Translations under genes and position numbers: made by a program | Part shown: positions 23,238 to 36,491 of the stretch, piece after piece | How positions within the stretch are numbered: position 1 is the stretch's first letter | Layout: each line of letters begins with the position of its first letter | Notes under the pieces: generated by a model | What the model was told of the DNA's origin: nothing | The model's input: the letters and a program-made list of their open reading frames with translations, nothing else | The model's database searches: none | DNA from: Chionis minor | Taxonomy: Eukaryota; Chordata; Aves; Charadriiformes; Chionididae | Direction: 5' to 3' | Assembly (NCBI GenBank): GCA_013398295.1 | Contig: VZSF01006866.1 | Coordinates: 1-64,000 of the forward strand | DNA: 64,000 nt

Positions 23238-26200
23238 CTAAAAGGAATGCAAAGAGCGAGGATGTCTTAAAAGAAGATCAATTACAGCAGACATGACATT
23301 CCAGGAAAATACTGTATTAGTTTTAAGGTTACTGACAATTACTGCCCATCAGACAACATATCATGAAACATTTGTATGTTTGCATTTCACAGCACTGTAG
23401 AAAAATAATGTTCTAGAAAATACCAGATTTTATAGTCTCTTATTGGAAAAAATACCACTTTTATACCTTAAAGTTTATAATTTCTTTTGTCTATCATTTC
23501 TTAACACCTCGCTTGAGAAAATAGTTCAGTCTTCTTTAAAGCCTTCTCTGTAAGTAGGGCACTATTGTTATAATCTAGGAATGTGGGAGGGGTGTTGATT
23601 GTTTATCTCAGCATTTAAAATTAAGCTTCTTTTTAGATAATGAAATACATTCAATTTAACTCCTGGAGAGAGACAGAAACCAGCCTCAGAGATTAGTGCA
23701 TAAAGACACTTTTAAAATCCTGCTTTTACAACACAATTTTTAAACAGGTTACAAAAATAATCCTGTTGGGCAAAATCAGTGAAGCATAATGAGAACGCAA
23801 ACCACTCCCTTTTGTTCAGAAACAGCTACAAACACGATCCACAAAAGTCAAATATAAATAGGCAATTACAAACCCCAACTTTTGCCCCGAGGCCCCTGCA
23901 ACAGCCTCATTGGAAGGATGAGCGAAGGGAGTAGAGGAGACATATACCTGAATTGCAGTTCTTTACTCAGACAACCTCAGGATGCATTTTTATATATTCT
24001 CCCCACCCCCTTCACCTTTTAATGGTCTTGATGGTCAGCAGCTGTGGGAGGGACATCTGGGGTCATTAAGGGTTGTGATGCTGTCAATCGTAGTCCCATA
24101 GAAAAAGGTATCATAGCTTTGCTCTTAATTTCTGCCTGACCCCTAAGGTGAGCATCCTCCCTGGAGCGTGAGCAGGGTGTGCTCCCCCATCACAGACCTG
24201 GGCTCTGCTCTTCATAAATTAATAAACCACAAGTGGTACTGACTGCTCATTGCCCTGGGGAGAAGGGTCAAAGTACAAATTGATGGCTAAGGGGGCACCA
24301 GTGTTTTGTAGTCTTTCCTAGTCCTGCCACATCCTGACTGAATTTCTTCTTCCCAATTTCTTCCAGAGCTGCTCCTGAAATCTCTTCTTGCTCTTCCTAA
24401 AGATGTTTCTGGGCCTCCTGTAGCTTTCCAAAGCTTGCTCCTTTGATTTTGCTATGTTTCTAAGAGAGCTTGAGCTGTTCTGTCAGGAAAATCATGGTTT
24501 TCATCCTCTAGCAATAATCCACTATCTTAGATTGACGAAACTTAAATGCTAAAATGATCTCACTGAATGCACGTGGACAAATCACGCTGTGGTTTTACAT
24601 GTGGTTTTAAACCGTCTTGAAGTGCCGATATTGTTGCATAATTTTTCTCTTTACCAGACCCTATTCCCATTAAGTAGCTGGTTTTCATTAGCAGTCTTTT
24701 AACTCATATAGTTTAGATATTTGAATGATCCCATTTATTTCCCTTATTTTGTCCCTGGTTTTTATTTATTTATTGCTGGAGAACTATGTTATTACTTTAC
24801 TTAATGTTAAGTGCAGTCTTGAGTAATAACAGTGTTGAAATGAGGAATGTTTCTCCTGTTAGTTGTGTCCTAAAGAAACAAGCAGTCACGTTGAGTTGAA
24901 ATGTGAATAGGAAGGCCAGTTTTATGTTGCACAGAAGTGTTGGAATTAAAATGTACTTGAATTTAATTCATTTCCTAAACACTGTACTTGCAATAGATAT
25001 TTCTGCTTTTGTAATTTACATAAAATTTTAGCTAAGTGTTCAGTGAGCTGCATGAGTTTAATTTCACAGCTTTACTGGATTGTTCTTGAATAACTTTCAC
25101 ATACTGTGAAACAATAAAGGAAAACTTGTCCCTTTTCCACTGCAAGAGTATAATATTGTTCTACTGATCAGCGTGTAATTGCAGAATGGTCTGGTGTGTT
25201 ATCATTAACAGCTGTTTTCTGAAATATATCTTAAATATTTGGCATTATTGTATGGAAGTCCTTCCCTTAGATCACTTGTGGTACCCTTTGAGGTAATTCT
25301 TGGTTTCCCTCATTAATACATGATGTGTAGCCTCATATCTTTGGTCGTTGATTTTTATGGTTGAGTAAGAGCTTCTTGGCACGGGAGAGCTGTTGTGCAG
25401 TAATTGAGGCTGCAAATTAACGGGGCACTGTCTCTTGCATGCTATCTTGCCATACAATCTTTGAGAAGTCCTGTCGTACTAAGCCAATAGATGAGAGGAA
25501 CCTGATGCCTCCTAAACGCCAGTTTGTGGTGTTAACACCCTGGTAGCTTTGGGGATACTCGGAAGTGGATTGTCAGTGTTGAAAGACAAGGAACCTACAG
25601 ATGTTATGTACCTTGGGTACTTTTGCTTATCTGCATTTTAAGGGAGGATGACCTGTTTCCCTTAAAATTCTCTTCAATTCACGTGCCCCATTCATCACTA
25701 AAGCAAGAGTGAGCTCACAGCTGCACACATTCCTGTATTCTGTCATGTAGCCTTATGCAGGGATCACGAAGGATAAAAGTAAAAACCTCGTTCCTCTTAT
25801 GCATGTACATCTTCTCATCAATGCATCTAAGCTTCTCTTCTACTCAGCATTTGTGTTGCTAAATTTAACTAACTGCATACATTTTAGTTCCTCCATTTTC
25901 TTAATGTCTTTGAAATACACCAGCATGCATCTAAGTATGGAATTGCCTGGAAACAGCTGTTCCAGCCACTGAGGAGAGGATAGGTTTTTATAGAAGTAAA
26001 CAACTGAATACATATATTTATTTGACAGCCTGGAATATCTATTTGTTCTGGGCTGTTAATGTTTAATTCATGTTTCAAACACTTCAGCTTCAATGACCCG
26101 TGCATGCTTTTATAAAAGCTGAATTATAATTCTTTAATTTGCTTAGTTATTACAATGGCACCTAACCTTAGCATTTTTACAGGCTTGGAAAAGTACAACA

Positions 26201-28956
26201 AGTGCTTGTTATTTAAGATACTTTTAAGTTAGTGTCTTAACAGAATTGGGTAACTAGAGGGGGAAAAGGGAACATCTGCCGTAAACAGTAGTATGTGTCA
26301 CTGCTTAAAAGAAAAGTACAGTCTAGACACACGTACGGAAATATTTTTCCTGGCTATTTTTTGTCAGAAGTTATGTATCAGGAAAGAGGCAGAAACACCT
26401 TAGAACTGAGAGAAAGGAGAAACAAAATGCCAAACTGAGTCTGAGCAAGCTTTTGAAATACCCCCCTCAGGAAAAGCTAGGGAAAAAAACCCCTTTTTTC
26501 AGGCAATCCACAGACAGGCAAAGGATTTAGAGATGCAAACAAAGGGGTTACTTCTTATTTCATACCTGACGCGCTCAAAGATACAGGCTTTTGTATGGCC
26601 TCTGTAGATAAACTGCAGCAGAATCACCTACATCCCTGATTAATTATCTGCTGCAAAACAGCCAGTACTGTCACGTGGTTTTGGTTAATTGGTGAGGTTA
26701 AAACAGTATTACACTGCCACTTACCAGATACAAGAACAAATACTTAAATAATGTGACTGCTCTTAAACTCAGCCAAAAAAAAAAAACAAAAAAGAGAGAA
26801 ATAAAACAACCCACAGAATTTTCTGGATCTGACCCTATAAACTCAGGCTAGCACTCCTTCATTTGAAAATGCCCTTCCTGAAATAAATGGGAGCTCTTCT
26901 TGGGCTCAAATCGCATAAATTTCCTTAAGCTGATTCCTGATAATGATTTGAAGTGTAAGTTCTATTGATTACTCTGATAAATTTGCCTTAATTTTTTTTC
27001 AGTTCCCATTCATAATAAAAATATTTCTGGGAAAGCGACCACCCAGGCAACCCCTTGGATATAGATTTTTGTATGCGTCTGTGATACGATTGTAATGTAA
27101 CTTAACGCCAAGCACTGAGAGTGGAGTTAAGAAATGTCATTCAGGAAGGGAGAACTAGAAAGTGAGGTGCAGTCTGACAGCCCTGCGCTGAGCACCTGCG
27201 TTGCGACAGATCGTCGCCTCTGTATTTGATAGGGAAAATGAGGCTCTGGCTGCCTCTAAACTTAAAAACAAACAAACAAAACAACCACCACCATTATTGA
27301 TTATAAAGTGCTCAGTAGATGAAACTCTCCTCACGCTTTAGCCAGAGCTTATAGAAGCGGGATATCTAGGGGGCCACCTGGGAAGTAATCCCAGCCCTTG
27401 CTTTACTGCACCTCACTCCTTGGATGCTGCTTAGAAATATTTCTGCTTCAGCACCAAGCAGGATAGTTTTTGTTTTAAACAGCACCTTCACCAAACCCTC
27501 CTGATTTGTGCACTGGAAAAAGGCATTTGTGTTCCTCAGCACCACCCCGGCTGCCAGCCGGCCAAAGGGCAGAGCTGCTTCTCAGCCCGCGTTTGGATTT
27601 GGGTACAGCGTGACCGGATCAGCTCAATGCTGAGCATGTGTGTCCAAGGTAACTCCCTTGGATACCACACAGGAATTAACTGTCTGTGCTTCTGGATACT
27701 TTTGGCCGCATGAAACTGTAAGAGATGATTCACAAGATCTCCCTGATAACAACGAAGGCCATTATACACCGTGGGCTGAACATCTCAGGGAATTTTGCCT
27801 CGTTTTTTAGATGCTTCTGAAATTTTTGTTGGTCTGTTAGCAGTGTTTTATTACTGCAAAGCCATGAATCACCCAGTGATTACAGAGCGTGGCAAGTCAC
27901 AGCAAGTCACAGGAAGGAAGGTGGAATTAGGGCAAGTGTGTGTTCTGGACAAAGGTCTCTATAGCACTGGAGAAGATGGGGGAGATGGATGTTTTAAACT
28001 CTCTTTCAGGGGACTGTTCCACCTGCCCTCACAATCAAGTGGAGGCTTTATCTGAATGTGTGTTTGCACACCCACTTGAACTAGAGCTCAGCCAGAATCT
28101 TATCTCGAGGCATTTACTGGGAGACCAAATAGGCCAGGCAATTCCATACAGAGAATTGGTTAACAGACTTTAAATATTTCAGTTAAAGGTGGTAGTGACA
28201 AGAGTTTAACCTGTCCATGCTTGCATTTTCTTATTAGAATAAAGAATAATTGTTTTTCCCCCATTTTTCTAGAAGGAATGCATTTTAAGTGCTCCATTTC
28301 TATCTGAAGTTTTTTGTCGTGGCAGCTGCACTGTCAGCAGGATTACTTGTATACAGAAGGGATCAGTTTCACCTTCCAGCCTAACACAACTCAGCATTCC
28401 TAAAGAATGCATGATTTCATCAATAGAGACTAGGACGACAATGTTTTAACCAGGTAACTCTTTTTAAGACAGTCTCGTTCGTTGAGTAATGAATGAACAA
28501 TGATGACTCTACTCCCTCAAGCTTACACTACATCTAGGTGGACGGTGTGCTTCTGTCCTCGGGCAAGGTTCTGTGCTCCAGGCAAGGACCATGTGCCCTT
28601 CTAAATTTGCTAAGCATCTGATAGGATATTCACACTCTCTACACAGTAGTCCTTCATTTGAAGGATCATTTGCTTAAGTTAAATTCCTTTCTTTTTCCTC
28701 CTCCCATCACTCTTCACACTGAAAAAATCTGTAACACAACCAAGGCAGCTGAGATGATTCATGAAGGAGTTCAGTCCTGTATTTCTGTTACTAATATCTA
28801 GATTGTTTAAGCTTTGTAAGAAGCAAGATTCAACTGTCATGTAGCTTTAGCTTTGTTACCTGGTCAGATATATTTCTAATTATAAGTAAATTGACTATAA
28901 ACCAACTGATATTATTATACATTGAAGAAATAATAGTTTTAGCAAATATTTCTTAC
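23238..28956 (-). other. GABRP: GABRP intron (5,719 bp)
   Basis: Intron between the signal-peptide exon and the 104-bp exon. From about 23.9 to 25.6 kb the texture changes to a GC-variable, T-rich plus-strand sequence. It has AATAAA motifs (about 24221 and 25110) and reads like a transcript 3' end or a decayed long terminal repeat, but I cannot name it. The rest is featureless. Confidence 0.8.
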
Positions 28957-29012
28957 CTACACAGCATCAATAGAAAAAGTGCTCTGAGACCACAGCATTT
29001 AAGACCACGCAT
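28957..29012 (-). CDS. GABRP: GABRP first coding exon: start codon and signal peptide of GABA-A receptor pi subunit
   Basis: Read on the minus strand, this encodes MRGLKCCGLRALFLLMLC plus two bases of an Arg codon. It is a short basic start followed by a hydrophobic Leu-rich core, as expected for the signal peptide of a Cys-loop receptor subunit. The ATG at 29012-29010 has A at -3, and it is the first ATG after the upstream splice acceptor. The donor is AG then GTAAGA at 28956. The two leftover bases join the single leading G of the exon at 23237 to give Arg-Ala-Met-Gln, so the phases fit. Signal peptides diverge fast, so the assignment rests on frame, position and hydrophobicity rather than identity to other GABRP proteins. 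The protein would enter the secretory pathway and reach the plasma membrane as part of a pentameric chloride channel. Confidence 0.85.
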
Positions 29013-29045
29013 TGTCAGGTGTGGTTTCGAAAGTTCTTGTAGCTC
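29013..29045 (-). other. GABRP: GABRP 5' UTR part of the signal-peptide exon
   Basis: A pyrimidine-rich acceptor (ACTTTTTTTCAG) ends at 29046 on the minus strand, leaving 33 bases of leader before the ATG. There is no ATG and no stop in these 33 bases in the reading frame. The acceptor implies at least one further noncoding exon upstream, to the right in this window. Confidence 0.7.
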
Positions 29046-32000
29046 CTGAAAAAAAGTTCAGAGATCATGTTTTACAACACATTTGCTTTTCAAATATACA
29101 AATTTCACAAGGTTTTCAACACTAAAGATACTGTGGCTTGAATAGCTGCTGCTATAAATGTATTAGTAAATTCTCTACAATAATTACAAAAACCCTCAAA
29201 ACTTCAAAAAAGACAGTATCAGCAATAATTTAACTTACCAATAGAAGTTGCATCACAGTATACTACAGCTCTTTCATTTTTGCATCTGTCCTTTAAATAT
29301 TAGGAAAAGTAATTGTTTTGAAAAATAATGCAATCACGTGCAGGAGAATCATTAACACTGAGTTTTGTTTCTGTGCACTCCTCCAAATGAAAAATATGAC
29401 CCCATCTGAGAACAGAGAGACCAACATCTCTGGTACATGGGTAGTAAGAATACCTACGCCACACAGCTTTCGTAAGCCTTTTGTTAATAAGGAAAATTGA
29501 AATGATATGTTTCTACCTCTAGCTATTAAAAAAATATATATATCCTTTGACTGGATATAAATAATCATATATAACCATCCACACTCATCAAAATGTTTGG
29601 CTGGGGCAAGATGTTTTCTTCTGAAGGGGATTTCTTTGCTTTTGTCAGTACGATTCACATCCATAATGGTTATTTTAAGTAATCTGTCAGCTCTGTAAAC
29701 CATTTCTGGATGAAAAGAGTCTCAATCAATAGTTTAATGCAGTCATCCAACAGACCTGAAATTCATGGACTGTACAAACTTTTGCTATATTTCATCAAAG
29801 CACTGAAACGTTATTTGTAAGGCTTGATTCAAAACTTTAAAAAACCCTGGATGACAGGAACATTACCTACCCAGAATCTGCAAAACAACCGTTAAATGTT
29901 AATAAATACAAATGAAATATCTGTTTTAGGTTTTAGAAGGGACAATCAAACAATACTATTTTTAACGTCCAGAATGAATTTTGCAGGAGTCTCTTACACT
30001 TTAATTTCATAATAAATTGCAGTAAAGAATTTGAAGCTTCACAGCTTGAAGCTCTCTTTCACCACCCTTTAGCAACCAATGCAAAATGCTAGCAAACTTT
30101 TTTTACCCCAAAGTAACTTTTCTTTCAGTCAATAGTTCTAGTAAGATCAATACCAGTGGTATTTATTTAAATTAATGCAGACTGGCATCTGATTTGTACG
30201 TAACAGTGGTAAAGTGACAAAGTTAGTTGTTAATGTCTCTAAAGAAAAATGAAAGCAATGGCTTTTTAAATAAGTAAAAATTTTCAGCATTCTGGATACT
30301 TTAAGCACACACCAGCCTGGTATATATTAATATAAAAATAAATCATACACTCCTACTGACTTCCACAGAAAATCATGCCTGAGACATTAAGAGAGCCTGT
30401 AATAGGAAGATGCAGCACAAATGAGCAGATGGTGTTGTCAGAACACTGCTCTCTCAATGCTGATTCTGTAACACTCCTGCTGCATATCGTGGGATCTCTT
30501 TTGCGTATCTCATTTTGGGTTTGGGTGCGTACTTTCTACATTTGCTATCTTTATCTCATAGGAAAATATGCTAAAAATAAGTATTATCTTTCTGGTTTCC
30601 CAGAAAAGCTCTTACTGACTTTATAAGGACTTCATAAAGCTTCTTTTATATTTAGCTTTTGAATTGCTACTATGAGCTCCTAATGTGTCTGAAGATCCTT
30701 TATAAACAGATTAAGGAAACCTATAGATATTTCTGTACTTGTTTGGTTTTAGTTTTTACAGTACTGAAGATCAAAATGAATGAGTTGATTACTAATCTCT
30801 TTCTAAAGCCACTGCTTTACCTTCAGATCTTAACCAACATCCAATTTAGCAATTTCAGGGGGGGATGAGGTGGAGAATTTTAGTCTTTAACACATGAAAG
30901 GTCAAATCCATTCTATGGTATGTGGATTAAATTTTGTATGCTCAGGAAGACAGGGCACGGAAATAACGGGAACGAGAAGATCTCTTATTTCTGTTTGAGA
31001 AATACTAATCAAGAGATCTAATTGCCACGTCAACTGGCAGCCCATCGCTGCAAAGGGATGCTGTGTGCCAGCTAAGGAATAGAATCGGGCAGCTCTTGAA
31101 TTCTGAAGCAGTTTCCCAGACAATACTTAAGCTGGATACATAAACCACTGCTGCATGTGCATACACGTTTGCATGCACACACACATTTTCTCTGCTGTCC
31201 TTTTTTAATGGGGCTTACTGAGCTGGTTTGTTCCATTGAAAAGCCTGCCTCTTGGCACATTTGCACATCTGGACCTTTCCTCTGTCATGCATTTGTTTAT
31301 CAAGTGCTATACACTCACAGCGGGATTCCTTCCTGAACATGGAGACCATATTAACTACTAGTATTTAAAACTAGTTCAAGAAGACCCATAATATTTTCCT
31401 CTTTCCCAGAGCCTAGAAAAATACACATAACCTGTTCTCTGCAGGGAATATCAAGCCATTTGGTTTTACCAGACAGACTACATGTTGTGCAGATTATTGT
31501 GCATATATTGGCACATCTTCGTGTTCTAAACATACCATGGAGTAATTGAGGCTAAGGTAACAAAGATCTGCCCAAGTTTCCCATATGATGAGACTCCACC
31601 ACCTTCTACTTTGAATCAGATCAGATTAGGACTGTAAAACAGTATTTAATGCTTTGGCATTTGTCCTGCGAATTCAGTATTTATTATCTTCAGCATGAGA
31701 GGAAAAGTGAAATAGGCAAGTTTCACAAACCTCCGAGACTGAAATGGGATGAGGCAGAGAGCTGGCACAGGTAGTAGCAGTGTCTTAAAATTTCACTGGA
31801 AGTTAATTTTCTGTGAATGAGTTAAAGGATGAAATGCCTGTTACACTGAAGTATCTTATCCACAAGTGGATGCGTGGAAAAGACTGAAAATTATTAAAGA
31901 TACTTTGTCATATGGTAGTGGCCATATGCCTGAGTTCCCATGACTGCTGTTGCAGGCATCCAAAACTGCGTGCAGAATTATCTTAAAATAAGAAGTCAGT

Positions 32001-32214
32001 AGCAGTTTTATAGACTGTATAAACTGAACGAGTGTTTCAGTTGCACTTGACTTCTGAATCCAAACTGTTGAACGACAGCGCCTTTAAGTGCTTGACTGAA
32101 AAGCAGCTAGAAATTCAGGTGGGATTCAGAGAGTGCCAAAGACATGTAACTACCTCCCCTGTTATGTGTTGTCCTATTTGCATGGTCCACTACAACGGCA
32201 GCGCAGCCAATGAG

Positions 32215-32319
<105 letters not shown>

Positions 32320-35091
32320 TTTACTCCATCCTCTGGTTGTTAGATCAATACGAACCAATTGCAGGGAAAATCATGGAAAGCTGAAAATACTAAAGACTCA
32401 GGGGGAGAAAGGGAGTGGATATATGGAAGGCGGTGACATGGTAAGACTCAGAAGTAGAGGGGCAGAGAGATAAAAAGGAAAAACTTCAGCTTATGGCCCC
32501 AGAATGCCACTGTCGCTTCCAGATTCTCTATTCATTCTTCGCTCCTGCCCCTGCTTTTAGCAAATTGGCACCCGACACTGTATTCCCATCTTCATTGGCT
32601 TCTCCAGTTCCTCTGGGCAGTCTTCTTCACTCTTCCTATTCCCAAGTTGCATAGGGAAGAATTTTTTTTGTCTCCTTTCAGCTGCGCACAAGCAACAAGT
32701 GAAAATAACTGGGCTGTGAGTAACTTATGCTCATCATTTGGAAAAGCCAGCTGCACACAACTGACTGACAGTAGTCACTGACAGATAGCATTTTGTGGAA
32801 TAAAGTGGCATGCTATCCATCTATATATTAATCTGGAGGCCTGTCTATAATAGCCCTAGTTTTATGATACTTTTTAGGTGTCCCTAAAATACATAAATCA
32901 TGAAAGAGAAGAAAATGCAAAATTTGCACTCATTATGATTTTTTTTTTTCACATGAAGATCAATTAACGCTGCAGAGAGTGCAGCTTGAGTGAAAAGTAG
33001 CAAGAGAATTTTTATGGGGCAAATTAGAAAGAAGGAATAAAACCCAGGAGCAGCAGAACTCCAGGTCTAATTGGGGAATGGAGTGATGAAAGCGGACCAA
33101 AGCATGTGTCTGCCTCCTATTATAAGGGGCACCCTCTTATTTGACTGACAAGCTGGCTCGTGGCGTACCAGCTAGCTCACTTCTAAACCTTAGGCACATC
33201 TGATCTTGCCCAGCATGGACATAAACCACGCAAAGTCTCCTTGGGCAAGTAAGCAAAGTTAGATTTACTCGGTCCATGGGAAATAGCTGTCTTGTCATGT
33301 TTTCTTTGTGGAGACAGCCAGTACAGGGCCATCAGTGGTGACAGTGCTATGTTAGCAACTGGATGGGTGTTAAGTTTCTACTGTTGATATATCTAGCAAT
33401 AGTTCAAAGTGAAATACTGGATTCCAGTTATGCTCTGACGTTCTGATTGATACAGTTGTCACATGTGCCAGGTAATACAAATAATAGCTGAAAAAGTCAT
33501 TTGCTCACTGAAACACTCAGCAAGTCTCTCCAGTCTGTCCAACATCTTTCTCAAGTTTTGTGCTCTGAGATGTCTGTCAAACATACCATTCAACAAGCAG
33601 AAGGCCATGTTGTTAAAAGAAGTAGAATGAATTTAAGATTCACCAGCTGCTTCTCTGGTGTAGCAAAACGAGCTGTAAGTGAAACTTCACAATTAGACAT
33701 TGCTTATATATGCATAGGGCATTTTATGAGAGTCTTTAAAATAATCCTGAATAAATCTATGACAAACAGGTTCCTATATTTTTTTAAAAAATTTTTAAAT
33801 TAGCATGGTGGGATTTCAGACTGTATTAACAGCTCCTCAGTGATGTATTTCAATATCCCAAATAATATACAAGTTAACACATAAAACTGCTGTCCTCAAA
33901 ATACACTGTAAGGTCATAAGCTACGCCAAATAAATCCATTGCTGCAGCCATTTTAAATTTTTTTTAGTATCAGTGCTTCTCACCACAAAAGGAGTAAGGA
34001 CTAGTGGTATGCTGCTAATACTTACAGTATTAAGTATATAAATACTGTCTAACTGTTAGAGACATTTGCTGTTCTGGATTGAGGTCTTTATTTCTCACAA
34101 AGTTCTCTGCATTGTCAATTTTGTAAACTTCAAAGCCTTAGAGTAACTTACATAACCTATAATAGGATTATTTTATATGTTTACCCGTTGTTGTTTTCAC
34201 TCTGTGCATTTTAAACAGATTAGTATGTATCTTGGGTTAGCTGGGAAATAAGTTAACTGGCAGAGATGTTGTTAACGTTATACATTTTTCCTGGAAAATG
34301 AATTTCAGACTTGTTACAACTGGGCGTTTAGGATAGCAATACAATTCTAGGAGTTACCTTCATGGAACAAGCCTCAGATGTCCTACTTCCAACCAGCATA
34401 CCACTGAACTGAAAGGTTTTGACAATGTACAGAAATTGTTGTAGTAATAAACACTCACATAGTAGGTTTTAGTAAATGAATGTGTTCGTGCAACTGCCTA
34501 ACCATAGCACTTGTTACAAGCTCTGCTCATATCTATTGAAAAATATAGAGAAAGTGTGCCACACGGGCTATTTTCTAGTAAAAAAGGCAACTGATTGAAT
34601 AACTTACCTCCCTTGTGTTCCTAAATATGCTTTTAGATAGCTGACATGCCAAAGTCCAGCAGATTGTTGGCATTTGAGTCATGGCTGATGATTACTGCCA
34701 TTTGTAATTATTCAAATTAATCGGAAGTTTGAGGGGTTGTTAATGGTTGTTTGTATGTGCATATAGGCTTTTTTACTTAAGTCGTTTGCTCTGTACATCC
34801 CAGTTCCGCTCTCTGTGCAGCTGGACCTCTACACACATCTGCAAATGTTGAAGAGTCCTCTTGTACCACACTACAGGTCTTCCAACACTGAGACCTTTAT
34901 GGACTTTTTAAGGTGTGCGTCAACACTGCAAGGTCCTCCCACACCCAATCCCGCAGACAGTCAGGGACCACCGTCTGCCACACCAGCCTGTGTTTGACAG
35001 TCACAAGCCACAGCCCACCCAGGGCTACACCAGAGCAGCCAAGAGCAGAGAGGTGCTCAGTTTTCATGCAGTTTAAAAAATAAATGTGTTT

Positions 35092-35612
35092 GACTCGGTG
35101 CTTGTCAGGTCACACCTGGAATACTGTGTTCAGTTTTGGTGACCGCTGTACAAAAAAGCTGTGGACAGGCTGGAGAGGGTCCAGTGAAGGGCCACAAAGG
35201 ACTGTGAAGCCTGTCATATGAGGAAAGGCTGAGAGAAGGTGGGTTTGCTCCACCTTGAGAAAAGAAGGTTTAGGGGAGACCTTATCACCATATTCCAGTA
35301 TTTGAAAGGTGGCTACAAAGAACATGGACTTTCCCTTTTTACAAGGAGTCACATGGAAAAGACGAGGGGTAATGGGTACAAGTTACTCCTGGGGAGATTC
35401 CAGTTGGACACAAGAGGAAAATTTTTGACAGCAGGAACAGTCAGCCAGTGGAATAATCCCCCCAGGGAAGTGACGGATTCCCCATCACTGGACACTTTCA
35501 AGATTCATCTGGGCAGGGTGCTGGGACATCTTGCCCACACCATGCTTTTGCCAAGAAAGGTTGGACCAGATGATCCTTGAGGTGCCTTCCAACCTGGGAT
35601 TTATGACTCTTT
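35092..35612 (+). mobile_element. CR1 LINE 3' fragment, plus strand
   Basis: It starts at CACACCTGGAATACTGTGTT and runs through AGGGCCACAAAGGAC, GGGGAGACCTTATCACC and GACGGATTCCCCATCACTGG to the end GGTGCCTTCCAACCTGGGAT. This is the C-terminal part of the CR1 reverse-transcriptase ORF and its short 3' tail. A 113-codon open stretch (35239-35580) still reads recognisably as CR1 (RFQLDTRGKF, VSQWNNPPREV), so it is moderately young. It lies in the putative first intron of GABRP, in the opposite orientation. Confidence 0.93.
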
Positions 35613-36460
35613 AGGTCAAAGAGGCAGGCAACCTTCAGAGGCTGCAAATGATGAAGGAAACCTCAAAGGCACCTTAACAAAGGTTTTGACTTTATAGGAA
35701 GGGGCAAACAGGCTTCAGGTGGCTAACGCTGGCTTGGGTGGTCTCCTCCCACCTGAGACCTGATAGCTGCCTGGGTGAGCACTCCGGGTCACCGGGTTTC
35801 TAAAGGGCACTCACAAGCGTGGATTGAAAGCAGATATGGTGCTACTGCAGCACTGACACCATAATTCACTGGTTGTACAGACCAGGCTAACTCATCTGTG
35901 CAGCCTGCAGCAAAACGCAGCCACGGATTTGTTTGGGCGCTATCAAAATAGATATGATTAATATAAATAGTTGAAAATCGAGAAAGTTGGAGAGAATATG
36001 CTGCTTCAGATGAAGAAAGTAACAACTTGATTTGAAAAGACAAGTGAAATCACATCTTTCTGATGCCAGCTTAAATTACTGTTCCTTATGAAAGTTAAGA
36101 GCTAGAATCTTCTAGCTCCTAACCTGGAGGAGAGTCTCCCCGCATAGACCCTGACGTCTGAGCTTCGCTCGAGCGTTCTCATGATATAGAAACTATCCAG
36201 GACCCAACTAATCTGCCTGCGGCTTCCTCCACGCAGCCTCTGGCATGGGAGAATGAGGGACATCTCCCTGTATGTCACTGAACACACGCTCGACGCTGCG
36301 AGGGAAAAATAACAGCCCTGCGGTAGCAGATTAGGCTTAATCACATCCAGCTTCTCTCCTCGTTGATTATTTTGCAATGTGCCTCTGAGATTCAGAACGG
36401 AGAATCAAGCCCCTTGGTTTAAAATTAATTTTGTTTGCAATGGCAAAGGTTTGTTTGTTT

Positions 36461-36491
36461 GGGGAGGGGGGGAGGAAGGGAAGGGAAGGGA
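36461..36491 (+). other. G-rich tract with G-quadruplex pattern
   Basis: Starting at 36461 there are runs of 4 and 7 G, then three GGG runs separated by AA (to about 36490), followed by an A/G-rich tail. This satisfies the usual four-run G-quadruplex pattern on the plus strand. It lies about 1.4 kb from the CpG island. Confidence 0.8.

Noticed and set aside
35239..35580. 113-codon plus-strand open frame as a host gene
   Set aside because: It is the remnant of the CR1 polymerase C-terminus, part of the mobile element at 35.09-35.61 kb.
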